The notes under the pieces are model-generated. The model was not told the DNA's origin. It saw only the letters and a program-made list of their open reading frames with translations, and ran no database searches. The position numbers and the translations under genes are program-made. From Deltaproteobacteria bacterium (lineage in GTDB: Bacteria; Desulfobacterota; Deferrisomatia; Deferrisomatales; JACRMM01): a DNA stretch of 64,000 bases. The stretch covers positions 30,052-94,051 of the forward strand of contig JACRMM010000035.1 in the NCBI GenBank assembly GCA_016214985.1. The letters run 5' to 3'. Below are positions 9,672 through 18,500 of this stretch, piece after piece. Positions within the stretch are counted from its first letter, which is position 1; each line of letters opens with the position of its first letter.

Positions 9672-9791
9672 GAAACGCCTCTCGCAGAGGCGCGAAGCCG
9701 CAGAGGGGGAAACACCCAGGGAGCCTGCACCAAGTGTCGAGCGAGGGGGATCTCTTGGTCGTTCTCCGCGAACTCGGCGCCTCGGCGAGAC
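9672..9791. repeat. Intergenic element with imperfect inverted ends
   Basis: The left part (CTCTCGCAGAGGCGCGAAG near 9680) and the reverse complement of the right part (GTCTCGCCGAGGCGCCGAG near 9790) match at most positions, bounding about 120 bp between two operons. The architecture resembles the elements at 21867-22003 and 26314-26440, although the termini differ. No gene is seen between 9568 and 9828. Confidence 0.45.
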
Positions 9792-9828
9792 GTCCGCTCT
9801 TTCCTCGGACCGGGCCTCGGTGCCTCCT

Positions 9829-10422
9829 CTACCCGTTGACCAGCTTCACCACGCAGGGGCCGTCGGCGTGGACCTCCAGGAGGTTCAGGCAGCCATAGTC
9901 CTGGGCCAGGCGGTGGTAGTGCGAGAGAGGGAGGCCGAGGGCGTCGAAGAGGATGACGCGGTTGACGCCGCCGTGGGCGACGAGGCAGACCGTCTCTCCG
10001 GCGTGGCGGCCGAGGAGCCCGCGCAGGGCCGGGAGGACGCGGTCGCGCAGCTGCGCGAGGCTCTCGCCCCCCGGCAGGACGTATCTCTCCAGGTCGGCCC
10101 ACCAGTTCGCGAATCGGTCCCGGTCGGTTTCCAGGAGCTCGAGGAAGGGGCGGCCGTCCCAGGCGCCCATGTCGAGCTCGCGAAAAGCGGGGTCCGCGAC
10201 CGGGGTGAGGCCCGTTCCGCGCGCGACGCACTCGGCGCCGAAGCGGGCCCGCTGGAGGTCGGAGCAGTACACCGCGGCCAGGGGCTCGCCCGTGAGCCGC
10301 GCCGCCACGGCCTCGGCCTGGGCGAGCCCCCGGGCAGTCAGTGGCACGTCGACGTGTCCGTGGAGCACGCCGTCGCCCTCCACCTCGCCGTGGCGCACCA
10401 GAAAGAGCCGCGTCGCCGCCAT
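9829..10422 (-). CDS. cobC: Histidine phosphatase, probable alpha-ribazole phosphatase
   Basis: 197 residues. Phosphoglycerate-mutase superfamily: LFLVRHGEVE (RHG catalytic motif, residues 8-11), a second Arg in SDLQRARF, GAWDGRPF, and the late His in LVAHGGVNRV. It lies directly after cobS-cobT-cobU, which supports removal of the 5'-phosphate from alpha-ribazole (or cobalamin) phosphate in cobalamin nucleotide-loop assembly. The family also contains generic phosphatases, so specificity rests on context. Last gene of the minus-strand operon, 13 bases after cobS. Confidence 0.85.
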   Translation of the reverse strand: MAATRLFLVRHGEVEGDGVLHGHVDVPLTARGLAQAEAVAARLTGEPLAAVYCSDLQRARFGAECVARGTGLTPVADPAFRELDMGAWDGRPFLELLETDRDRFANWWADLERYVLPGGESLAQLRDRVLPALRGLLGRHAGETVCLVAHGGVNRVILFDALGLPLSHYHRLAQDYGCLNLLEVHADGPCVVKLVNG

Positions 10423-10435
10423 GTCGTCTCCCGTG

Positions 10436-11173
10436 TCAGGCGAGCAGGTGGACCGTGAGGAGAAACACGACCTCTCCGGTTTCCTCGGCGAACCCGAGGA
10501 CGTCGCCGGTGATGCCGCCGAGCCGCCGGTGGAACCACCCCTTCAGGACGCGGCCGTACGCCAGCGTGAGGGCGAACGCGATCAGGCCCTTCCATCCCAG
10601 GAGGAGGCACGGGAGCCCGGAGCCGACCAGCGCGAGCCGGACGGTCTCCGCGTCCAGGTGTTCGGTGTAGGGCGTCCCCAGCCCCCCGGTGGGCCGGGCG
10701 TAGGTGCTCCCGTAGGCGAGCCAGACCACGCTGCCCCGGGCCACCGCGGGCGTGAGCAAGAGCGCCCGGCCCGCGACCTCACCGGGGAGGAGCCCCACGG
10801 CCGCGACCTTGGCCAGCAGAACGAGGACGAGCCCCACCGCGCCCACCGCGCCGATCCGGCTGTCCTTCATGATCTCCAGGGCGCGCTCCGGGGTCCATCC
10901 CCCGGCCAGCCCGTCCAGGGTATCGGCCACACCGTCCAGGTGGAAGGCACCGGTAGCCCAGGCCAGCAGAGCCACCAGGACGATCCCCTCGAGCAGGCCC
11001 GGGAGACGGCCGCCCAGGAGGAGGTGCGCGACCCAGAGGCCCGCACCGAGGGCGAGTCCAACGAGCGGAAACGCGCCCATGGAGCGGGCGAGCTCCTCCG
11101 AGGAGAACCGGCGCGCCGGGAACAGCGGCAGCCGCGTGAGGAACTGGAAGGCGACCTCGAAGCGTGCGAACAC
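10436..11173 (-). CDS. cobS: Adenosylcobinamide-GDP ribazoletransferase (cobalamin synthase)
   Basis: 245 residues, the usual family length. The N-terminal FQFLTRLPLF signature, the Asp-rich FHLDGVADTLDGLAGG motif (Mg binding, around residues 80-96) and MKDSRIGAVGAVGLV are diagnostic of CobS. Several hydrophobic helices make it an integral inner-membrane protein. It joins adenosylcobinamide-GDP to alpha-ribazole (phosphate). It begins 1 base after the cobT stop codon and is followed by cobC. Confidence 0.95.
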   Translation of the reverse strand: MFARFEVAFQFLTRLPLFPARRFSSEELARSMGAFPLVGLALGAGLWVAHLLLGGRLPGLLEGIVLVALLAWATGAFHLDGVADTLDGLAGGWTPERALEIMKDSRIGAVGAVGLVLVLLAKVAAVGLLPGEVAGRALLLTPAVARGSVVWLAYGSTYARPTGGLGTPYTEHLDAETVRLALVGSGLPCLLLGWKGLIAFALTLAYGRVLKGWFHRRLGGITGDVLGFAEETGEVVFLLTVHLLA

Positions 11174-11174
11174 G

Positions 11175-12239
11175 TCACTCCTCCCGATTGGACACGCCCG
11201 CCTCCGAAAACGTCGCCATCTCCGAGAGGATCCGGGCCGAGGCCTCGACGATCCCCATGGCCAGCGCGGCGCCGGTCCCCTCGCCGAGCCGCAGGTCGAG
11301 CACGAGGAGCGGCTGCTGCCCGAGGTGCTCGATCATCCGAACGTGGGCCCGCTCCTGGGAGAGGTGGGAGAAGAAGAGGTAGTCGGCCGCAGCGGGCGCG
11401 AGCTTGGTCGCAACGAGCGCGGCCGCCGTGGAGATGAAGCCGTCGACGACCACCGGCAGCCCCGCCGCGGCCCCGCCGAGGCACACCCCCGCCATCCCGG
11501 CGATCTCATACCCCCCGAGGCGGTGCAGGACACCGAGCGGGTCCGAGGGATCCGGGCGGTTCACCTCGAGCCCCCGGCGCACCGCGTCGGCCTTCCGGTG
11601 CAGCCCCTCGTCGTCGACGCCGGTACCGCGCCCCACCACCTCCTCGGGCGCGAGGCCCGCGAAGGCGGCCAGGAGCGCCGCGGCCGGGGTGGTGTTGCCG
11701 ATGCCCATCTCCCCGATGCCCACCAGGTCCACACCGTCCCGCTTCGCCTCGCGGGCGAGGTCGATGCCCACGCCGAGCGCCTGGAGGGCCTCCTCTCGGG
11801 TCATGGCGGGCCCCCGGGCGAGGCTTCGGGTGCCGCGGCCCACCTTGGCGTGGACGAGCCCCGCGATGCCTTGGAAGTCGTGGTCCACCCCGATGTCCAC
11901 CACCGTGATCTCGGCTCCCACGTATCGGGTGAGCACGTTGATGGCCGCGCCACCGCGCAGGAAGTTGAGCACCATCTGCGCCGTGACCTCCCGGGGATAG
12001 GCGCTCACGCCCTCCTCGGTCACGCCGTGGTCGCCGGCGAAGGTGTAGACGCGCTTCTTTCGCACAGCCGGCTTCGCCGTGCCCTGGATCCCGGCCAGCC
12101 GCCGGGCCACGTCCTCCAGACGCCCCAGACTGCCCGGGGGCTTGGTCAGGTCATCCAGGCGCCGCTGCGCGGCCTCGAGCACCGCGGGATCCAGCGGGCG
12201 GATCCCGCGGATGAGCTCGGTGAGGCTGGTCTCCGTCAT
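11175..12239 (-). CDS. cobT: Nicotinate-nucleotide--dimethylbenzimidazole phosphoribosyltransferase
   Basis: 354 residues. The ATG at 12239 is chosen because it has GGAGAG upstream and gives the normal N-terminus (MTETSLTELIRGI); the longer open frame to 12413 runs into cobU. Family motifs: LTKPPGSLGRLE, FAGDHGV, GEMGIGNTT, VVVDGFISTAAA, and the catalytic Glu region RLGEGTGAALAM. It makes alpha-ribazole-5'-phosphate from dimethylbenzimidazole and nicotinate mononucleotide, supplying CobS. 31 bases separate it from cobU. Confidence 0.95.
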   Translation of the reverse strand: MTETSLTELIRGIRPLDPAVLEAAQRRLDDLTKPPGSLGRLEDVARRLAGIQGTAKPAVRKKRVYTFAGDHGVTEEGVSAYPREVTAQMVLNFLRGGAAINVLTRYVGAEITVVDIGVDHDFQGIAGLVHAKVGRGTRSLARGPAMTREEALQALGVGIDLAREAKRDGVDLVGIGEMGIGNTTPAAALLAAFAGLAPEEVVGRGTGVDDEGLHRKADAVRRGLEVNRPDPSDPLGVLHRLGGYEIAGMAGVCLGGAAAGLPVVVDGFISTAAALVATKLAPAAADYLFFSHLSQERAHVRMIEHLGQQPLLVLDLRLGEGTGAALAMGIVEASARILSEMATFSEAGVSNREE

Positions 12240-12270
12240 GTGCGTCTCTCCTCGTGCAGGGGTGGAATCG

Positions 12271-12792
12271 TCATTTGAGCCGCAGGGGCAGGCCCGCGAC
12301 GACCAGGTAGGCCTCGGTCGCCCTTGCAGCCACCTGTTGGTTGATGCGGCCCGCCAGGTCCCGGAACCGGCGGGCCAGCGCGTTTTCGGGCACGATCCCG
12401 AGCCCGACCTCATTCGTAACGAGGCACAGGCGCCCGGGGTGGGCCTCCAGGGCCGAAAGGAACTCGGCGACGCGGCGGTCGAAGACCGGCGCCTCGTCGC
12501 CCGCCGCCTCGATCACGTTCGACGTCCAGAGGGTGAGGCAGTCCAGCAGGGCTCCCCCGAACGCGGCCGCGCCCTCGAGGGCGCGGGGGAGATCGAGCGG
12601 CTCCTCCAGCGTCCCCCACCGGTCACCCCGGTCCTGGCGGTGCTTCTCGATCCGGCCGCGCATCTCCGCGTCCCGCGCCTCGCCCGTGGCGATGTAGAGC
12701 AGGGGCCCCTGCCACCCCTCGACGAGGGTCTGGGCGAAGCGGCTCTTCCCGCTGCGCGCCCCGCCCGTGACGAAGACAATCTGGCGCGTCAT
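12271..12792 (-). CDS. cobU: Adenosylcobinamide kinase/guanylyltransferase
   Basis: 173 residues, the family's usual length. P-loop GGARSGKS at residues 10-17, His of the EKHRQDR segment (guanylylation site region), and the LVTNEVGLGIVP motif. It phosphorylates adenosylcobinamide and converts it to adenosylcobinamide-GDP for CobS. The start codon overlaps the tamA stop by one base (TGATG), so the cobalamin genes look translationally coupled to the tam genes. Confidence 0.95.
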   Translation of the reverse strand: MTRQIVFVTGGARSGKSRFAQTLVEGWQGPLLYIATGEARDAEMRGRIEKHRQDRGDRWGTLEEPLDLPRALEGAAAFGGALLDCLTLWTSNVIEAAGDEAPVFDRRVAEFLSALEAHPGRLCLVTNEVGLGIVPENALARRFRDLAGRINQQVAARATEAYLVVAGLPLRLK

Positions 12793-15518
12793 CAGAACAC
12801 GTTCCCGATGGTGAAGTTCCAGGCGCTGGGCGCCTCCCCCTCCTTGCGGTCGAGCTTGAACCCGAGGTCCAGGGCGATGGGCCCGATCGGGGTCAGGTAC
12901 CGGAGCCCCCCTCCCGCACCCTTCCGCAGGTCCAGGTAGTTCGGCTTGTCGGCCTTGCGGTTCCAGACATTGCCGGCGTCCCAGAAGAGGTCACCCCCCA
13001 GGGACTTCCACAGGGGAAAGCGCAGCTCGGCCCGCGCGTTGACCATGGTATCACCCCCCACGGCCGTGCCATCCGCGGACTTGGGCCCGATGCCGTCGCG
13101 GTCGAACCCCCGTACGCTCGTGCGGCCCCCGAGGAAGAAGCGCTTGTCGATGGGCAGCGTCTCCTCGCCCGCGAGGTCGGCGGCGAAGCCTCCCCGCGCG
13201 AGCAGCGCGAGCGTGACGCTCCGCCAGGAGAAGTAGCCGCTGACCGAACCCACATACCGACTGTACTGGACCTGGGACCCCAGCGCCTTGAGCGCCCACT
13301 CGGCCTGGAACTGGTGCTGGAACCCCTCCTTCGGGTTGAAGGGGTCGTCGCGGGAGTCCCAGGCGAGCACCGGGCCCACCGCGGACAGCACGTACTGGTC
13401 GATCGAGGATACGTCGGCGCTCTGAGCCACGTGGCTCAGTGTATTGGACGACAGGGTGTACACCACCGTGCCCCGGATGTGGCCGGTCACGGCCCGGTCG
13501 AGGCTCGCCCGAAAGGCGGTGGTCCGCAGGTCGAACGCGTCCTGGGTGTGATACTGCTGCGACAGGCTCATCCCGAGGTCGTTTCGGTAGCCGAGCAGCC
13601 ACGGTTCCCGAAAGCTCAGGACGTAGGACCAGTCCTTCCCCTGCAGGTCGGCCCGCGCCTTGGCCTCGCGGCCGGAGCCGAAGAGGTTGGCGTGCGACAC
13701 TTCCGCGAACGCCTTGATCCCCTCCTCGCTGCCGTAGCCGCCGCCGAAGCTGATCGCCCCCGAGTCCTGCTCCTCTACCGAGACCCGAACGTCGCGCACG
13801 TCGGAGGTGTCCTCGGGATTCAGGGGATCGATCCGAACCCGCTGGAAGTGGCCGAGCCGAAACAGTTTCTGGCGGCTCAAGAGCACCTCCTCCGCGCTCC
13901 AGGGGTCCCCCTCCTGGAAGGTGAGCTCTCGCAGGATCACCGGCGTCTGGGTCCGGGCGTTGCCCGACACGACGATCTTCCCGAAGTGCACGAGGTGCGC
14001 GGCCCTCAGGCCGTAGGTAACGTCGAGCACGGCGCCGGCGGGCTGTTTCGTTGACTGGACCTCCACCGAAGCGTCCGCGTACCCCTGCTTGGCGAGCTCG
14101 GCCTGCAGCCGCACCCGGGCCGCCTCCACCGCCCCCGGGTCGGCCCAGCTTCCCTCTTTGATCCCGGAGAGCGTGCGGGCCTTTTCCGGTGTCGGCCCTC
14201 CGCTGCTGAGGAACGTCAGGCGGCCGAGCCGGTACCGCGCCCCTTCCTCCACCCCGATCTTCAGGCTGGCCGAACCGGACGGGGGCACTTCCAGGTCTTG
14301 AAGGGTGACCCGGGCGTCCAGGAAACCCTGGGACACGTAGTAGTTCGCGAGCACCCGGAGGTCCCGATCGAGGGCCTCCTGCGTGAACGGCGGCGGCCGG
14401 AATACTCCCCCCTCCACCAGCGACATGTACGTCTTGAGCTTCCGGACCGTCTCGGAGCGGTTCCCCTCGAAGGTGACCTCGCCGACCCGGACCAGGGGAC
14501 CGGTTTCCACGTGGAAGGTGACGCGCCGCCGGCCGAACTCCTCGCCGACCTGAGGGGCGATGAGGACGTTTCGGTACCCGTCGGCCCGCAGGGCATCGGC
14601 AAGAGACGACGCGACCTGGTCGGCCCAGGCCGCGTCGATCGGCTCGCCAAACCGGCTCTGCATGACCTGCCTCAGCGGGCGGGCCGCCCACTCGTCCATC
14701 CCTTCGATGCGCAGGTCCACCGGGTCGCCGATCACCAGAGGCAGCATCAGCCGGGCCCCGGCACCGTCCGTTTCGAACCGCGCCTTGGGCGCCCGCGCCT
14801 CCGGGTACCCGTCGCCGTGATAGACCTCGAGCACGTGCTTGACCCCCGCGCGCAGCGCCTTCTGGGACGCGACGCTCCCCTCCTCGAGGTCCAGCAGCGC
14901 GAGCACGCGCTTCCGCTCCCTCTCGACCGCCTCCGGCATCTCCACCCGAGTCACCCGGGTCGGGGCACCCTCGGTCACCTGGAAAGTGACCCTGGCCCAC
15001 TGGAGGTCGTCCGACCGCTTAACGCGCGGCTCCACCCGGGCCGCCGGGTACCCCTCCTCGGCATAGAGGTCGCGGAGCACGCCGGCGTCGATCGCCATCT
15101 CCGGCTCGTTGGCCGGCGCGTCGATCCGGGTTCGCAGGCGGGGGCGCAGGTCCTTCTCCGGTACCGCCCGGACCCCCTCGAAGCGGATGGACCGGACCAG
15201 GGGCTCGGGCGTCACCGTCACCGTGAGCTCCACGCCGCCGCGGCCCTGGCTCCCGGTCACCGCGACCTGCCGGATCTCCGGCTTCTGACCGAGCAGGGTC
15301 AGGCCCCGCTGCACCACCCGGGGATCGTACGCGTCGCCGGCGTGCAAGAGGAAGAGGCTTCTGACCTCCGGGTCCGGGACGCGGCTACGGTTGTCGAGCG
15401 ATACCCGCAGCACCCGCTGGCCCTGGGCCGCCTCCAGGCCGAGCTCGGCCCCGGCCGGCGCCCAGGGGCTGGCGAGAAGCACGAGCAGCACGAACCAGCC
15501 GGTGCCGCGCGCCGTCAT
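12792..15518 (-). CDS. BamA/TamA-family outer membrane protein with a long POTRA region
   Basis: 908 residues, starting at ATG 15518 with a signal peptide (MTARGTGWFVLLVLLASPWAPAGA). Residues about 28-590 are a chain of POTRA-like modules (for example VRSIRFEGVRAVPEKDL, VGEVTFEGNRSETVRKL, VHFGKIVVSGNARTQTPVIL). Residues about 590-908 form an Omp85 beta-barrel with the conserved lid motif in FLGGRTSVRGFDRDGIGP and a C-terminal Phe. It directly follows tamB (ATGA overlap), so it is most simply the TamA partner. It is far longer than enterobacterial TamA (about 577 residues, three POTRAs) and nearer BamA in size. Probable role: assembly, or TamB-linked phospholipid transport, at the outer membrane. 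Confidence 0.85.
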   Translation of the reverse strand: MTARGTGWFVLLVLLASPWAPAGAELGLEAAQGQRVLRVSLDNRSRVPDPEVRSLFLLHAGDAYDPRVVQRGLTLLGQKPEIRQVAVTGSQGRGGVELTVTVTPEPLVRSIRFEGVRAVPEKDLRPRLRTRIDAPANEPEMAIDAGVLRDLYAEEGYPAARVEPRVKRSDDLQWARVTFQVTEGAPTRVTRVEMPEAVERERKRVLALLDLEEGSVASQKALRAGVKHVLEVYHGDGYPEARAPKARFETDGAGARLMLPLVIGDPVDLRIEGMDEWAARPLRQVMQSRFGEPIDAAWADQVASSLADALRADGYRNVLIAPQVGEEFGRRRVTFHVETGPLVRVGEVTFEGNRSETVRKLKTYMSLVEGGVFRPPPFTQEALDRDLRVLANYYVSQGFLDARVTLQDLEVPPSGSASLKIGVEEGARYRLGRLTFLSSGGPTPEKARTLSGIKEGSWADPGAVEAARVRLQAELAKQGYADASVEVQSTKQPAGAVLDVTYGLRAAHLVHFGKIVVSGNARTQTPVILRELTFQEGDPWSAEEVLLSRQKLFRLGHFQRVRIDPLNPEDTSDVRDVRVSVEEQDSGAISFGGGYGSEEGIKAFAEVSHANLFGSGREAKARADLQGKDWSYVLSFREPWLLGYRNDLGMSLSQQYHTQDAFDLRTTAFRASLDRAVTGHIRGTVVYTLSSNTLSHVAQSADVSSIDQYVLSAVGPVLAWDSRDDPFNPKEGFQHQFQAEWALKALGSQVQYSRYVGSVSGYFSWRSVTLALLARGGFAADLAGEETLPIDKRFFLGGRTSVRGFDRDGIGPKSADGTAVGGDTMVNARAELRFPLWKSLGGDLFWDAGNVWNRKADKPNYLDLRKGAGGGLRYLTPIGPIALDLGFKLDRKEGEAPSAWNFTIGNVF

Positions 15519-18500
15519 CGGAACGTGAACCGGATGCGGACCTCGCCGCCAACAGAGCCCTTGTCCGAGGGGCCCCGGTCGGACCACGTGCCCAGGAGCT
15601 GGAGCCGGGGATTGACGGTGTACTGGAGCTGAACGTCCTGGGTGGACTGCTCGCCCACGGCGGCGGAGTACTTGGCGAACAGGGATTGTGTGATGGCCTT
15701 CCCAACCGTGACGCGCGGCATCGAGCTCTGGGCGGTGGGGGAGTACGACGTGTCGATGGAGAACTGCTCGAACCCCAGCAGGTCTCCCACCTCGGTCTCC
15801 AGCAGATCCTGGATGCGGCCGGTAAGGAAGCTCGTGGCCTCCGCCGCCGTGACGGTGTCGGCGGCCTGGACCTGGTCCGAGGTCGTGCCCACCGTCAGCA
15901 GAGAGACGAGGTCGGTCTGCGACAGCGGCGGCGAGCTCGACAGGAGCACCTGGTAGCCGTCCAGGGGCCCCGTCACGTCCACGTTCACGGCGTACTGCCC
16001 GGCCGTGGTGCGGCCGTGCAGATCCAGCAACGGGACCGGTTGGGCCTCGCCGAGGAACTCCACGGTGCTGCGCAACACGGTGTAGTCCTGGTTGCGGAAT
16101 TTCAGCGTGCCGTCGAGCAGCTCCACGCGGCCCCACAGCGAGGGACGGGGCAGGGTTCCCCGGGCCCGCAGGTCCACGGCGAGGGACAGGTCGGCCAGGT
16201 TGTTCTCGACCCGGAGGTCCTGGGAGCCTTGCAGCGAGAGGTCCACGAAGACGCCGCCCCCGGTCCCGGCGCCCTGGACCTCGAGGGGCCGGCGCTGGAT
16301 CAGATCGAGGACCATGGTTCGCCAGTTGACGCGGCGCGCGTAGAGGAGGTGCTGGAGACGGACCTCACCACGGACCTCGGGGCGTGCGGCCGTGCCGGTA
16401 ACCAGCACGTCACCGTCGAAGCGGTAGGTGACCTGGGGCGGCGCCTCGTAGTCGATGTTCCGGAGCTCCACCATCAGCCGAAGCTCCTTGGGCTTGAGCC
16501 CCTGGGCCCCGACAAACCCCTCGGCGTGCACCCGGCCCTCGCCGAACTGGGCGTCCACCCACTCCACCACGAGACCCCGGCCGGCCTCCAGGGAACCCCG
16601 GGCGTCGATGTCCTCGAAGGGAACGTCGAGCGCGTCCAGTGCCACGCGGGCGCCCGGCAGAATCTCCACCGGGCCTTCGACCACCGGGTCCTTCCACGGG
16701 CCGCTGACGGACACCTCGGCGACCACCGACCCCGACGCCGCGCGCACCCCGGAGACGCCCCGGCTCAGCACCGCCAGATCGCCCCGGCCCTTGCCCTTCG
16801 CGTCCCAGCTCTCGCCGGGCCGAAGCCCGCCCGTCACCGCCAGGTCGAAGCCGTCGCCCACCAGGTGCACGGCGTCGAAGCGCACCACGCCCCCCGCGTA
16901 GGTGATCGAGAGCTCGCCTTGGTTTCGGATCGTGACCGGTGGGAGCGTCGCGTCGAGCGCGCGCAAGCGCATACGGGCCGAGACCTCCTCGCCGGCCCGC
17001 CAGGCGAGCTCACCGGCACCGCTCGCGGTTCCCCGGAGGTCGGAAGGCGCCACGCCCTCCCGGGTCCATCCTTGAAGCGGGGTCCCCTCGAGCACGGCGG
17101 AGACCCGAAGCCCCTCCGGCGCGCTCCAGGTTCCGTCCGCCTTCACCCCGCGGGGCTCGGAGAGCCGGAAGGAGGCGATGCCTCGCGCGAACGACCCGGC
17201 CCCGTGCCAGCGGGTGGGCGCCACGGGTCCCCAGGCGAGGTCAACAGCGTCCCCGGACCCCTCGGCCGTCTCCACCGCGCCGCCCTCGCCGCGGGCGCTC
17301 ACCCGCGCCGTGACGAGGCCGGCGAGACCTTCGAGCGCGTGTCCCTTGGGCAGGAGTGGCGCGAGCGCCAACCGGTCGAGCGCCAGGTCGGCGGTCCAAG
17401 AGAGCCGCGAGAGGTCGGCAACGGCGAAGCTCGCCGTGGCACCCGGTGCGCGTACGGTCCCGCGAAGCCCCCCCGCCGGGCTGTCGGCCTCGAACGTGAG
17501 GTCGGGGAACGAGATCCAGCCAGGGATCACGAGCCCCCGGACCGTGCCGGTGCTGCGCAACCCGGCCACGGCCTTGAGGCGTTCGGCGCCCTCGAGCTCT
17601 TGGAGCCCCTGCAGGTCGATGGTCCCCTGCAGCTCGGCGGAGACGCGACCGCGGGGGATCGTGGCGAGGCCCTCGAGCCGGGCCAGATCGAGGCCGGCCA
17701 GGTGAACGGCCAGGTCCACGGGTCCCTTGCCGTCGGCCGCGGTCGCCCCCTCGACCGACGCCTCGCCGGCCCAGGCATCGAGGCCGAAGCGGAGGTCCTC
17801 CCCGGAAAGCGCGGCGCGCACGTCGACGTCGCCCAGGGAGAGGGCCCGGAACCGCGCGCCCGCCACGACCCCGGTCCATCTGGCCGCGGCCACGACTGGC
17901 GACGCGCGGGCAGCCCCCTCCAACGAGCCGTGCCCGGAAAGCGAGACCGCTCCGAGGCCCTCAGGCACGAGGCGCACCGGCACGACGCTCCACGGCAGCC
18001 GCACCGCTTTGACGTCGGCAGCGAAGGGACGCTCTCCCTCGAGGTCGATGCGGGCCGTGGCGGCCAGGGCCCCCGCGAATCCCGAGACTGCGGCCGAGAT
18101 CCGCGGCCCCTTCGCCTCCGCCGTCACCTCCACATCGCCCAGGGCCACGCCGTCGGCGGCACCGCCGACCAGCCGGCCCTGGGCCGTGGCGTTCGGGCTC
18201 CGGTAGGGGCCCCACGCCCGCACGGCGGCCGAAAGCACCCCCTCCACCGGGACTCGCCGCCCGAGGACCGGCTCGAGCCCCGCGGCCGTGACACCCCTCA
18301 CCGTTCCCGAGGCCTGGAAGAACTCCCGGTCCCCCTCCCCCGAGGCCTCCACCTCGGCGCCGTAGGCCCGCGCGACGAGCCGCTCCGCCTCCCAGCGGGA
18401 AAGCCCGAAGCGCCCGCTCACGCGCGCTTCGTCCACGGCGTAGCCTTCGGCGGCCGCGCCCACGACCGCGGCCGCCCCCTCGAAGGTGGGCGACTCGAGG

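Noticed and set aside
9568..12800. Cobalamin riboswitch controlling the cob genes
   Set aside because: No B12-box-like sequence or long leader precedes cobU; the genes overlap tamA.
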